Shown piece after piece: positions 45,761-59,383 of a DNA stretch of 64,000 nt (positions are counted from its first letter, which is position 1; each line of letters starts with the position of its first letter). Origin of the DNA: Centrapalus pauciflorus (taxonomy: Eukaryota; Streptophyta; Magnoliopsida; Asterales; Asteraceae); the NCBI GenBank assembly GCA_020465985.1, contig JAANYP010004416.1, forward strand, positions 62,001-126,000. Reading direction: 5' to 3'. The position numbers were made by a program, and so were the translations under genes. The notes under the pieces were generated by a model. It had not been told where the DNA came from. It was given only the letters and a program-made list of their open reading frames with translations, and did not search any database.

Positions 45761-46994
45761 CTTGTAGAAATGACTGTTCCGATCATACCTACTATAGATA
45801 TTGTTTTATTAAAATTAAATGCGTTAACATAAGATTATTGGATTAGTTTTAGTCAACATTTAACTCATATTCAATTCGTACAAGTGTGTGTTTGTCAGGG
45901 CCGATCCTGAGAATTTTGATGCTCAGGGTGAGATAAATGAATAATGACCTTTAGAATTTTGAACATACAATATACTTAAAGTGGTTTGGAACCTAGTCAA
46001 GCTTGGCGGCTCATCCCCACGCCGATTATTATTAATAAATAGAAAATCCAAATAAAAAATTTAACTTCATGATCAAGATTTTCATAATTTTCATTCACTT
46101 CGGTATTTGTTTTATGTTTATCTAGAGTTCTAGTTAAAGATCCATGTAAAGATTGTGCAAGTTCTTGTTGTCTTCTCTTTCTTTCTCTATTTTGAGCACC
46201 CAAAGACTATGAACGTGGAAACATGCTAATCAATATTATACACAATAAAATAAAATATAAAACAAGTAAACAAGTTATAAGCATGAAAAAAGATAGCACA
46301 TGAATGTCTTTTGTTTGATCATTTCTATTCTTTTCTTCTTCTTCTTACTCAATCAAGAGACAACATTCAACTCTTAAAAATTAAAGAATAAAAAACCATT
46401 AATTAACGAGAAAACAAGTTCATGTTTTCCGTAAGATAATGTCAATTTCATTAAACTATAAATTCACTGTGATAACTCAAATTAACTTGAAAATATGTAA
46501 TCCTTCACAAATGACAAATGACAGCCGGTAATCAAGCACAACCACAACCATAATCAAGGCAACAATCAACACAAATAATAAATACTCAATTAACTCGAAT
46601 TAACTGACAGTAAGCAAGCATAGCCACAGTCCACAGAGGACAAATACTGAAATACATAAACATTAAACAATAAAGAAAGGCAATACTGATAGATTCCAAT
46701 ATCCAATCAACAATCAAGGTACTAGTGTAGTACAACACACAACAGTCAACAGTAAGAAAGCACAACAACAAATAAATAAACATAGTATCGAATATTGATC
46801 GCCTGATCGGTTACCTATTGTTCTTGAATCTTGTTTTTCGGTAATCCGTAACCGGCATACAGAATGACGATGTGAGTATGTGATAGCAATCTGATCTAAT
46901 GATTGTAACTTCGTAAGCAAATTGGAATTTCCAATCTTGATTGAGTGATTGACAATCGAGAGAGGCAATCAGGCAAACAATAATCTGATTAAAA
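45761..46994. other. hAT-like terminus and AT-rich sequence
   Basis: At 45896 a CAGGGCCGATCCTGAGAATT resembles the hAT terminus at 28479. No right terminus was found. The rest to 46994 is AT-rich, without recognisable coding text. Confidence 0.4.
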
Positions 46995-47510
46995 GTCGAA
47001 ATTTACAATAGATTCATGAAACAAACCTAACGCATTTACGCATTGCAACCAGTTCCAACACAAGCAACCAACACATCTGGCTTCCCACCCCATTTCTCCA
47101 TTTCTTGAATCCTTGTTTCTTTTCCAATCACTGAATTAAATTCACGAACCATGGTAGGGATAGGATGTGGACCCACAGCCGATCTAGCTAGGTAGTAGTC
47201 CGTTTCTAGTTTTCCTATCCATTCCCTAGTTGATTCTGAGGTTGCTTCGGTGCTTCCGGTAAACTTCCATCAACAGGCTTAACCTATAACAATTAATTAC
47301 TCAATAGTTAATTATTTTAGTTTGCATTATATATCCCAAAAAATAATTGATTTTCTATAGGGGGTGCCAAAGAAAATCTAGCTAATTAAAGGCACCTGAG
47401 CTCAAAGCAACTCCATGAATAGCACATTTGAGGGTCTTCGCTGCATGTCTCTTGTTCCAATTGAGAGTTTGACTGTCGGTAGCGCCGTCCGCTGTCGACC
47501 GATTGAGGGT
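46995..47510 (-). pseudogene. Tryptophan synthase beta-chain-like gene fragment (two exons and an intron)
   Basis: The minus strand reads, in exon A (47396 to about 47510), IGTRDMQRRPSNVLFMELL, a TGA stop, then AQ. After a 112-bp intron (47284-47395, GTGCC...TTATAG) exon B starts VKPVDGS. It continues TREWIGKLETDYYL, GPHPIPTMVREF, SVIGKETRIQEMEKWGGKP and DVLVACVGTGCNA, then ALGLFHE after an 8-bp duplication (AATGCG twice, about 47030-47045). This is the middle of plant tryptophan synthase beta, a PLP enzyme joining indole and serine. The GGGSNA phosphate-binding loop of the enzyme reads GTGCNA here. A stop, a frameshift near 47265 and the duplication make it dead. It covers about a quarter of the protein and lies among transposon ends, so capture is likely. 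Confidence 0.82.
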
Positions 47511-47783
47511 TTAACACAGATGGTAGATGAGAAAGAGGGTTCGTTCGTGTGCAGTGACTCTGAGTGGTCGGTTGGCGGTCGCCCATCCATCTTCTACAGT
47601 TGTTGCGTGACCTATGCATTGACTCTTCAGATTTCGCTTGTGACTTTTCCTCTTCCTTGATTCTGATTCACTGGCGCTTTGGGACATGGGAGATGATGCC
47701 TCAGTTCCACGCACACAGAAGTTAAGATGGATAGACCATTGGGCTTATGTAAATGTACTAAAAGTTGGGCTAAAAATTGAACT
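47511..47783. other. Sequence between the tryptophan synthase fragment and the CACTA element
   Basis: Higher GC than the surroundings. A 67-codon minus-strand ORF (47511-47714) has a Ser/Lys/Arg-rich text that I do not recognise. It could be more captured gene or 5' part of the same fragment. Confidence 0.3.
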
Positions 47784-47880
47784 CACTACAAGAAATTGGC
47801 TCTTTTGCGATGACCCTTTTTTGCGACGACGTTACATTTTTGCGACGACAATGGTCTTCTGCGACGACTTGTCGTCACAA
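47784..47880 (+). repeat. Left terminus and subterminal repeats of the CACTA element
   Basis: Terminal inverted repeat followed by four or more TTGCGACGAC-type motifs. Confidence 0.85.
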
Positions 47881-49974
<2,094 letters not shown>

Positions 49975-52900
49975 ATTGATAAGAGTTGGTGTGCATCGAA
50001 TAGACGTAACTCTAAAGAGTTTTTGGATGGTTTAGCAAGTTTTATGGATATTGCTAAGAATTACGTCAACGAAGAAGGGAAAGTGAGATGTCCGTGTAGA
50101 AAGTGTTTGAACATGTATTTTCACCCCCCCCTCGCCGCCCGTCCGCGTTATTGTAGTGGGTCACATACATGTGAGAGGGTTTCAGCGATCATACACTCAA
50201 TGGTTTTTTCATGGTGAATTGGCTGCTCCTCAAGTTATGAATCAGATAGCTCCAGCAACAGATGAGATGATTGATGTCATGAATGATCTTATTAGGGAGC
50301 AAAACACTAGTAAACCAGCAGTCGAAGATGAAGGAACATCAGATGCAGGAGGTAGTGGGGTTGACCAGAAATTTGCTGAATTGTTTGAGGAGATCGAAAC
50401 AGAGTTGTACCCTGGTTGCACGTGGTTGTCTTCTTTAAATTGCATAGCAAAACTCTTACACATGAAGGCCATGAACAAATGGACTGATAGTTCATTTGAT
50501 CAGCTTTTAGAGTTTTTGAAGTTTGCATTTCCAAAAGATAATAGGATTCCAACTTCGTACTACGAAGCTAAGAAGAAGATGAGAAAGATAGGGTTAGGGC
50601 ACCAAACGATCTATGTTTGCAAAAATGATAGTTGTTTGTTCTGGAAAGAGAACGAATTAAAACAAACATGTCCGATTTGTGGTGATAGTAGATGGTATGA
50701 CGATAAGACAACCGCGAAGAAAGTTCCTCAGAAGGTGTTACGTTACTTCCCGTTGACCTCCAGGTTTCAGACACACTGCAAAAGAGATGATTTGGCATAA
50801 TACTGGACGATCGCAAGATGGAAAAATGCGTCATCCGGTTGATGACACCGCCTGGAAAGAGTTTGACACAACATATCAATAGTTCACTAAAGAACCCAGA
50901 AATGTTCGATTGGGTTTGGCTGCTGATGGTTTTAATCCTTTCGGTAATATGATTTTGTCATATAGTATGTGGCCAGTCATTTTAACCACATACAATACGC
51001 CTCCATGGATATGCATGAAAGAGTCTTCGTTTATGTTGACATTGTTGATACCGGGTCCTAAATCACATGCGAAGGACATGGATGTATTTTTGCAGCCGCT
51101 GGTTGATGAGCTAAAAATGTTGTGGGATGAAGGAGTACAAACAAAAGACACCTTCACAAACATCGTCTTCACAATGTGTGCTGCATTATTATGGACGATC
51201 AACGATTTCCCTGCTCGTGGTAGTCTATCTGGCTGGATTGGTCAAGGGTATTTAGCATGTCCAACTTGTAATGAAGATACTCCTTCATGCCGTGTTATTG
51301 GGAAGACGGCTTACGTTGGTCACAGAAGGTGGTTACCTCCCGGTCATCGTTGGAGAAAAAGTGACTTGTTTGATGGTCAACACGAAAAAAGACCTCGTCC
51401 TAAACCATTGACTACTGCAACTATACTCAAACAGCTAGCTCAGTTGTCGAATCTTAAGCCGGGTAAACATCCCAATCACGGAGGTTTGAAAAGAAAACGT
51501 GATTTGAAAGAGTTGAATTGGACCAAACGGAGCATTTTCTACGAGCTTCCGTATTGGTCTTCTCTTCGACTCAAGCATAATTTAGATGTTATGCATATAG
51601 AAAAACATGTTTGCGATAGTTTATTGGGTACGTTGTTGATGAATGATAAATCTAAAGACACGCCAAATGCTAGAGAAGACTTGAAAAGGTTGGGTATTCG
51701 AAAAGAACTCTGGCTTCAAAAGAAAGACAACAAGTCAGTAAAACCACATCCGATTTACTCATTTACTGCAGAAAATAGACGCCGGTTCTGCCAGTTTATA
51801 AAACGAGTTAAACTTCCTGATGGGTTTGGATCAAATTTTAAGAAGAAAGTGATTGAGAATGATACCAACATTACGGGGTTGAAGTCTCATGATTCGCACA
51901 TTCTTATACATCGCTTACTACCAATAGACGTTCGTGGATACCTAGACAATGATATCGCAACCACGATTTGTGAGTTTGTTACTTTCTTTAAACAGATTTG
52001 TGCACGAACGTTGGTTGTTGAAGATATGATGAAAGCCGAAAAGGAGTTGATAAACATTATGTGTAAATTGGAAATGATTTTTCCTCCTGCATTCTTTGAC
52101 GTAATGGTTCACTTGGTTATTCATTTGCTAGAGGAGGCTATTCTTGGAGGACCTGTATACATGAGATGGATATATCCTTTTGAGAGATATATGAAGAAGG
52201 TGAAAAACTATGTCAGAAATAAAGCTAAACCCGAGGGTTCCATCGCAGAAGGTTATGTAGCGGACGAAGCTTTGACATTTTGTTCCATGTATCTTCAAGG
52301 ACCAAGTTTAATCATCCTGACAGAAATGAGGATATCGTCGTTCCAAAAAGGCAGTTGTCTGTGTTTGAGTCACAATGTTGACCGATTACAAAGAAAAAAT
52401 GTGTATCTTTTCAAGACTCGGTTCGAAAAGCAGTCGAGTGGTATGTACTGAACAACTGCTCTGAATTACAGCCATACATGAAGTAAGTATCTTTAACTTC
52501 AATCTGACTTAAATAAATATATAATTGTGAACTTTATTAACTTAATTATTTATACAGTCAATGTAACTCTGAAATGCCCGGAAGAAATCTTCAACAGTAT
52601 TTTGCATCATGGTTTTATACGAAGGTAAACTAATATCACACATAACATATTGTTTTTTAAGAATATATTATCTAAACTTATATGTTTTTCGTTTTATAGA
52701 TGTATCGTTTACGACAAATAGGGTCCCCTGAGTGTACCGACGAATTACATGCTTTATCACAAGGTTCTAACTTCAACGCAAATAGTTTTACCGCTTGTAT
52801 AGTCAATGGTGTCAGATTTGTGGTACATAATCGTGATATACAACGTACCACCCAAAACAGTGGTATTGCAGTTCCTGGAATAGATAGTTCAACATTTTAT

Positions 52901-53317
52901 GGACAGTTGGAGGAGATATTAGAGTTACATTATCTGAATTCTTATTCGGTTGTGTTGTTTCGTTGTAAGTGGTTCAATACCGATCGAAGACAGGGACGAT
53001 GCATTACTAAGAATAATTTCACTAGCATCAATGTGAGTTCCGAAGCATACAAAAATGACCAGTTCATCCTGGCAACACAAGCGAAACAAGTATTCTACAT
53101 CGAAGATCCTTCTCACTACCATCATTGGAGAGTTGTTGAAGATATTAACCATCGGAAAGTTTGGGATCTTTCAACCGTTAATGATGTTAACGAGGTGGAT
53201 GTTGTACACAACAATATCTCATCTGAAATTGTGTTGATTGTGGACTTGGGCGACTTTCCATGTGTCAATAGAGTCGTGTCCGGTCAGTCAAGTGTTGTTG
53301 GTGACATCCCAAACTAA
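49975..53317 (+). pseudogene. CACTA tnp2-type transposase with Transpos_assoc, Tnp2, DUF4218 and DUF4216 domains
   Basis: The N-terminal Transpos_assoc domain reads DKSWCASNRRNSKEFLDGL then VRCPCRKCLN; the codon where Met is expected is ATT at 49975. A frameshift near 50765 and a TAA (50879-50881) separate it from the Tnp2 core (50910-52451). That core has FNPFGNM, YLACPTCNED and RLKHNLDVMHIEKHVCDSLL. DUF4218 follows with HLVIHLLEEAILGGPVYMRW. Introns are inferred at 52483-52557 and 52625-52699 from GTAAGT/CAG and GTAAAC/TAG sites. The DUF4216 part (52700-53317) has FVVHNRDIQRTTQNSG and VVLFRCKWFNTD. The protein would cut and rejoin CACTA ends. The start, frameshift and stop make this copy inactive. 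Confidence 0.9.
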
Positions 53318-53479
53318 TTCCGCTAATAGAAAACAATCCAAATATCCAAGCTATCATGGGAGCAACACATACGTTAATGCACGTTATAAAAAGGTCAAAT
53401 GCGTAAATTTTGTTGTATGTTATATGTTTTCAGTATGCCATGAGTTTACTACTAATAATATGTATTTTCTTATTAATAT

Positions 53480-54492
53480 ATGAATCCCGAGACAAAGAAA
53501 GTGTCAGGGATTGTCGACAACTGGCACGACATGCATTTTAGGGAAAATCGAGGGGCTAACGAGCAAGCAAGACTTACGTGGGTAAGTAAATACAAACCTA
53601 TTATGATTTAATTGAAGTAATTATGTCTTATAGACGCCTATTATCATGAATTATAAGTATGAATGCTAGATTTTGACCTATTATGACATGTATGAACCAC
53701 AAATCGGTAAATACGAGTATAAATGTGTTATAGGAACCTATCATGAATTAATTGAAGTAATTATGTCACATACAAGCCTATTATCATGAATTATAAGTGT
53801 GAATGCCAGATTTTGACCTATTATGACACGTATGAACCCACAAATCCGTACATACAAGTATAAATGTGTTATAGGAACCTATCATGAATTAATTGAAGTA
53901 ATTATGTCCCATACAAGCCTATTATCATGAATTATAAGTGTGAATGCCAGATTTTGACCTATTATGACACGTATGAACCCACAAAATTCGTACATACAAG
54001 TATAAATGTGTTAATATGACTCAATTGAAATAATCATAGTCATTATGACTTGGTACAGGAGAGATTGAATGCTGAATGGATTAGTCAATCATCGTCTTCT
54101 CCTTCTATTAATGAGCAAGAAATCGCTTCGAATGTAAAGTATCTATCTATTATTTACACACACACAAACACACGTATATTGAAATTTTATTAACATATTG
54201 TTTTTGTCATTAGGTGTTTGGGGAAAGACGTGGCCATAACGTCGGACGTGGCCAAAAGCTGAAAAAAGGTCGTGCAATGATGTCTTCGTCAACAACAACA
54301 TCATCATCGCAACCATCAACAGATGAGAAAATTCAAGAATCATTGCGCAAAAACAAAAAAAAATGGAAAAACCATTTTACAAAGTGGATTGCTATGATTG
54401 GTAACAATAAGCCGACTTTAAAATTAGGTCCAATATATGACGATGATGAGGATGAGGATGAGAATGAGGACGACGATGACGACGAGGAGTAG
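53480..54492 (+). CDS. Second CACTA gene, three predicted exons (TNP1-like accessory protein)
   Basis: Exons are inferred at 53480-53581 (MNPETKKVSGIVDNWHD, then HFRENRGANEQARLTW), 54059-54133 and 54214-54492. They have splice sites GTAAGT, ACAG, GTAAAG and TTAG. The last exon has FGERRGHNVGRGQKLKKG, a basic middle part (KNKKKWKNHFTKW) and a very acidic C-terminus of Asp/Glu repeats before the TAG. This matches the C-terminal type of plant CACTA second ORFs. The acidic tail and basic region suggest a DNA-binding helper, but that is inference. Upstream exons may exist; I see no break in these. Confidence 0.6.
53596..54018 (+). repeat. Three tandem copies of a 140-bp repeat in an intron
   Basis: Unit begins CCTATTATGAATTAATTGAA-like text and carries ATTATCATGAATTATAAGT, GACCTATTATGACAC and GTATAAATGTGTTA. 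Starts are spaced 140-141 bp (e.g. ATTGAAGTAATTATG at 53611, 53751, 53892). Confidence 0.92.
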
Positions 54493-54739
54493 GTTGGGAT
54501 TTTGGATTCGATTGGTTTGAAACCTTTTTGGAATATTTTTGTTGCTAAGTGTTATTTTTTGTGTTTGAAACAATTTGTCATGTTAAATATTACAATTTGT
54601 TATGTTAATTAAGTGTTATTGAATTTGGATGCATTTTAATTGTTAAGTTTTTATATACAGCAGGAAATTTTACGTTTTGGGATTTGCAGATTGTAAAGCC
54701 TGTAATTATAAAAAAACAAAATTTTTTAAAAAAAATACT

Positions 54740-55042
54740 CTTTTGCGACGACAGTCGTCGCTAAAAGCGTTTTTTAACAAAAAAAATAAAAGAAGTATAC
54801 CATTTACTACGACAGTCGTCGCTAAAATTCATTATTTAAAAAAAAATAAAAAGAAGAATATCCTTTGGCGACGACAGTCGTCGCAAAAAGGAATTTTTAA
54901 TTAATTAAAAAATCAGTTAAAAGTCGTCGCAAAAACCAAAAATGTCGTCGCAAAAAAGTCTTTTGAGACAACCTTTATGTGATGAAAGCCTTTCGCGTCG
55001 CAACGACTTTTGTCGTCGCAAAAGGGCTATTTTCTTGCAGTG
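54740..55042 (-). repeat. Right terminus and subterminal repeats of the CACTA element
   Basis: Six or more GTCGTCGC or GACGAC words from 54747, ending TTTTCTTGCAGTG at 55042. Confidence 0.85.
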
Positions 55043-55512
55043 AATTGGATTCGACAATAGTTTTAGTGAACATGTTCAACCGGATGTGTTAAATACATGT
55101 ATTTATTATTTTCTTCAAACCGTTCGTGGAGGTTCAATTTCATTTACACGTTATTGAACATTTGCAATCGGGGTTTATCGTATTTTTAGCCGCTTTTAAC
55201 CGTTTTGGTGATAAACCAATATTGACGATATTGAACATGTTCAATAATGATTTATGGAAATGTCAATATTGCACATGTTCAGTATGGGTGTAAGGAGTGA
55301 TATTAACTGAAATAAAGATTTTCATGGGATACACAGAATCTTTGATTCTAATTTAAACTTTTTAATACCAATTTTACCCCCAACATTAATTAATGTGGGA
55401 AAGAATTTTAAGCAAAATTTATATTATATTTTAATAATTTTATTGATAAATAATTGACTATAAATGGTTCCCTGGTACCCTAGTCTAACATGCTACCCCA
55501 TTGATCTTGAAT

Positions 55513-55599
<87 letters not shown>

Positions 55600-55740
55600 A
55601 TTGGACAAAGATAAAACCAAATTAAGAATCAAATAATACATCCTTTCCATTTTCCACCATCAAGTATATAAAAAAGATGAAAGAGGTACAAAAGCAACAA
55701 CTACTCATGTCAATGAAGTTTGGAGATTTTGTCATTATAT
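55043..55740. other. Unassigned sequence with (AT)n and TGAACATGTTCA palindromes
   Basis: Palindromic TGAACATGTTCAA-like words occur at about 55067 and 55235, with a variant at 55275. An (AT)n tract covers about 55515-55596. No gene is seen. Confidence 0.5.
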
Positions 55741-55893
55741 CACATTTAATGACAAGGGTATTAGCGGCGACAGGTATTAGCCGCAGCCACACCACACCTG
55801 ACTTTTAGTGTTACTTGTCGCCGCTAAAGCCTTTAGCAGCGACTTCTAGAGCCTTTAGCAGCGACTAATGTCGCCGCAAAAACCCCTATTTCT
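55741..55893 (+). mobile_element. CACTA right-end fragment
   Basis: Repeated TTAGCGGCGAC, GTCGCCGCTAAAG and TTTAGCAGCGACT words ending CTATTTCTTGTAGCG. This is the style of a CACTA terminus, from a different family than the 7.3-kb element. No left end is identified. Confidence 0.6.
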
Positions 55894-56149
55894 TGTAGCG
55901 ATTGCACTATACAAAAATAGTGTGATGTTCTACTTTTAAACATTTTATGTCCTCTTGGCCAACCAAAACGAATGGTAAGCCTCTCCCTCATCTTCAACCT
56001 ATGAATTTATTTTTATAAATTTCCATTTATTTTTAGTCAAAATTCATCGGCAGAAGGTAACTTACTAACTTGGGAGGGCTCTTTATGTATCTGGAATCTG
56101 AAAGGTTTTGTTAAACAACAAGAAATTATTGATATGGGTTAATATATTG
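55894..56149. other. Unassigned sequence
   Basis: AT-rich, nothing recognised. Confidence 0.3.
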
Positions 56150-56720
56150 GTTATAATAGGAAACTGCTGGTCAGGTTGGAATTTCAGTTTTATCGAAAAA
56201 AAATGTTTTATGGAATAAATTGACAATGCTTTTGAGAAACTTTGATGGATGTCAAATAGTCATGTGCGATTTTAACGAAGCTACAAATGTTGAGGAAAGA
56301 AATTAAAAGGCTCGTCATTATTCCGCCCTCATGATCGATGCAAGTTGTTTTAATCAGTTTATATTTGAAGCTGATTTAATAGACATTTCAATTGGGAGAA
56401 AAAGGTTTACTTAATCAAAAAGGGAGGGCTAGAAATTCAGTAAACTTGACAGGATCATGGTTTCAAATTCGTTTAGCCTCAAATGGTGAATCCTCATGTT
56501 TGGCCCTATCGAGATCAAGAATATTCGGACACTGCCCTTTAGTCTTAATTAATTATCTCTATTTAGATTTTGGCCCATCTCCCTTCAAATTCTTTAGATC
56601 TTTGCATGGAGTTAAAAATCTTCATTTGGTGTGAAAAGGAGAAAGATTTCAAAAATATATGTTTCACCAGAATACATTTTCAATCAAACTCGTGTTCTTA
56701 AGTTAGTGTTATAAACATTA
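56150..56720 (+). pseudogene. L1-type LINE endonuclease fragment
   Basis: Degenerate plus-strand text follows the apurinic endonuclease domain of plant L1 LINEs. It shows a DFNEATNVEERN motif (GDFN-E-R in the family, with Gly changed), FNQFIFEADLIDISIGRKRFT (roughly the family's DLPLGGRRFTW, here broken around an in-frame stop) and KLDRF-like SKLDRIMVSN-like text split across frames. Later text resembles FGPSPFKFF. Several stops and frame changes are present. It would nick target DNA in an intact LINE; here only about 190 codons remain, with no RT. Confidence 0.7.
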
Positions 56721-56959
56721 AAACTAGACCTATTCATTTTTGGCATAATTATAAGTTGTTCAATATTAATTTTTTAGACTATGACGCTAAAATTTTCAAG
56801 ATTCTATCTATCAGTAACAACGTTGGAAGTTGTAGGTTCATGTCCCGACCCTTTTTAGATAGATGGACTACATACTCCATCTGATAAACATAGTAGCTGT
56901 TCAAAAAAAAGATAAACATAGTAAACATTTGAATACAGAATTAACTCATAATAGATGTG
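56721..56959. other. AT-rich flank of the plus-strand Copia
   Basis: Nothing recognised. Confidence 0.3.
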
Positions 56960-57729
56960 TGTTGGGCTTTTTATCATTTGAGGAAGCCCACTTTTTTAAA
57001 GCTCATTAAAAAGTCTTTTAGGGTTTTATTATTTTTTAAGGAGTTAATTAAAAAGGGGCCAACCACCACATCAAAACAGAGGAGAGAGAAGTCAAAAGTA
57101 GAGAAGAAAAAGAGAAAAAGAAACCTTAGTATTATTTTCGGATTTTTTTGCTCCTTCATTTCCCCAAGATTGAACGTACGGTCGGATCGTTCCGATTCTT
57201 GGACATCTGTGCCTACATTCTGAACGATGTGTGGGAATACTCGGAGGTCGGAATTACGGGATTTCATTAGTCTGATCTTAAGAGTCAATACTCGGTGTGT
57301 GGGAATACTTCCAACATTATGCTAGGTGCAAGGTGTTTCCCTACCTTTGGTGTGGTTCTTTGCCCCATAGTTTGTGAACTCTAAACCAGATTCGAACGGG
57401 TCAAACCGGTTCGGAACCAACCCAGTTGAATGCAAATGTTGGAGCTGCACGTTGGAGTTCCTATACTTAAGGATAAAGTCTTAGAAGTGGTCCAAGTAGT
57501 TGGAGGATTAATTGGCTATATTTCATCCCACTATTTTTTAGTTTTACTTTTAATTTTATTCAATAATTGTCCTTTAATAATAGAGCAGCAGTGTCATTTT
57601 TGAATTACCACGTATGGTAATTTCTTGTTCTCTCTAAATGAAAGCATTCTTCCATTGAAACTATCTGTATTTCATCTCATCTCTGCCAACCATATTCGTA
57701 GCTCCTGATCTAACTTGATTTGTCCAACA
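56960..57729 (+). repeat. 5' LTR of the plus-strand Copia
   Basis: Starts TGTTGGGCTTTTTATC and ends TTTGTCCAACA, then AG and the PBS. The 3' partner is outside the window, so the exact start is inferred from TG and the inverted TGTTGG/CCAACA ends. Confidence 0.75.
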
Positions 57730-57731
57730 AG

Positions 57732-57748
57732 TGGTATTAGAGAGTCGG
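57732..57748 (+). other. Primer binding site of the plus-strand Copia
   Basis: TGGTATTAGAGAGTCGG two bases after the LTR, a variant of the initiator-Met-type TGGTATCAGAGC. Confidence 0.75.
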
Positions 57749-59085
57749 GTTTTATGTGTATGACCAAGGGTATGCCAAAGGTAATCATGACGAAATCAAG
57801 TAGTTCACACGGAGAAGAAGGAGTACGTCCAGAATATCGGGGAAAATGGGAGTGTCACTTTGCATTACCCGATGCTTACGAAGTCCAATTATGCGGTGTG
57901 GGCTATGAAAATGCGGGTAAACTTGCAAGCATAGGGTGTTTGGGCAGCGGTGCAAAATCAAGAAGTTGAAGAGCGTTTGGATCGCATAGAATTGGTTGCG
58001 ATTTACCAAGCAGTACCAGAGGATGTGTTGCTGATGTTAGTGGAAAAGGATACGCAAAAGAGGCATGGGGAACGCTTCGTACAATGCATATGGGTGTCGA
58101 ACGAGTCAAAGAGGGGAAGGTTCAAACCTTGAGAAGTGACTTCGAGGTGATTCGCATCAAGGAAGGCGAATCAATTGATGAGTTCGCCATGAGATTGACA
58201 ACGATCGTGACCGGCATTCTTTCACTTGGAGAAACGATGGATGAAATTTCAGTGGTAAAGAAATTCCTTCGAGCCGTTCCAGTGCGATTTATGCAGATTG
58301 TAACTTCTATTGAGCAATTCAGTGATCTAAAGAACATGTCAGTAGAAGAAGTCAATGGTCGTCTTAAGGCTCATGAAGAGAGACTTCATGGTTTCGGAGA
58401 GCAAGACGGTGAGCAAGGGTTACTGCTTACACAAACCGAGCAGGTGTCTCGTTCAAGGCGACAAGATGAGAGAGATTCTTCATCTAATTCAAAGGGAAGA
58501 GGTGCAGGCCATGCCGGGAGAGGACGTGGTTGTGGTCGGGGTCGGGGACGTGGCCGAGGTCGAGATTCTTACCCGCCCCGACATGATTCTAACGCATCGA
58601 AAAGAGACAAAAGCAAGGTAAAATGCTTTTATTGTGATGATTTTGGTCATTATGCATCGGAATGTCCAAATAAAAGACGTGGAGAGGAAGCTAATTTAAC
58701 ACGAACCATGGAAGATGAGCCTACTTTGATGATGGCTATCTCAAAGGAAGTGTCACCTCCAAACGTGATACTTGAGGAAAACAAGCTTCTTGCCAACGTT
58801 CTCATGGACGGGGAAAATCGGGTTGAATCTGATGTTTGGTACTTTGACAATGGAGCTAGCAATCACATGATGGGAGCAGAATCAAAGTTTCAGGAACTGG
58901 ACGAGAATGTTGCAGGCCATGTTCTGTTTGGAGATGGGTCCACGGTTGACATCAAAGGCAAAGGATCGATTTTGTTCGATTGCAAAAACGGAGATCAAAG
59001 GCTACTAAGTGAGGTATATTACATCCCTAGTCTTAAAAGCAATATTATAAGAATTCACTCTATTTTGCGAGGAGAATGGTATTAG
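57739..59085 (+). pseudogene. gag and protease of the plus-strand Copia
   Basis: The N-terminal gag part (57775-58083) is out of frame with the rest: one frame shows AVWAMKMRVNLQA-type gag text broken by a shift near 57945. An open 333-codon segment (58084-59085) holds the UBN2 gag core (FEVIRIKEGESIDEFAMRL, KKFLRAVPVRFMQIV), an Arg-Gly-rich linker and a CCHC knuckle, CFYCDDFGHYASECP. The protease motif WYFDNGASNHMMG follows, where Asp-Asn-Gly replaces the usual Asp-Ser/Thr-Gly. The catalytic triplet is thus altered, which fits decay. It ends in a TAG at 59083. Confidence 0.87.
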
Positions 59086-59248
59086 AAGACACTTTACTAC
59101 ACGTATTCACCACAACAAAACGGTGTGGTAGAACGGTGAAATCGAACCGTCATGGCAATGGCTCGTAGTCTTCTAAAAGGTATGAAAGTTCCAGGAGAGT
59201 ATTGAGGAGAGGCTGTAAGACATGCGGAATACTTACTCAATCGTTTAC
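59086..59248 (+). pseudogene. Integrase remnant of the plus-strand Copia, left of the nested element
   Basis: The same frame as gag continues with YSPQQNGVVER, the region of the integrase catalytic Glu, then TGA stops at 59137-59139 and 59203-59205, both at places where relatives have Trp. The GAG-pre-integrase domain and the part with the two catalytic Asp are deleted between 59085 and this point. Confidence 0.85.
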
Positions 59249-59383
59249 TATTAGGGTTTTAGAAATCTCATCTTGTTGAGTTGTATTTCATTGAATTAAA
59301 TATATAATACATCAGTACACATAAATAAGGATAGTACAACAATTTTGTAACAACTTTCCTAAGCTATAAGATCTGCTCTATCC
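59249..59383 (-). repeat. 3' LTR of the young Copia
   Basis: Starts TATTAGGGTTTTAG, 135 bp. The last base is C instead of A and merges into the adjacent C-rich PPT complement. Confidence 0.93.

Noticed and set aside
47030..47046. A GTAAAT splice donor ending the tryptophan synthase exon B
   Set aside because: The coding text resumes directly (ALGLFHE) after a small duplication of AATGCG, so the donor-like word is a by-product of that duplication.
56392..56634. 80-codon plus-strand ORF as a gene
   Set aside because: It is one frame of a degenerate LINE endonuclease region.
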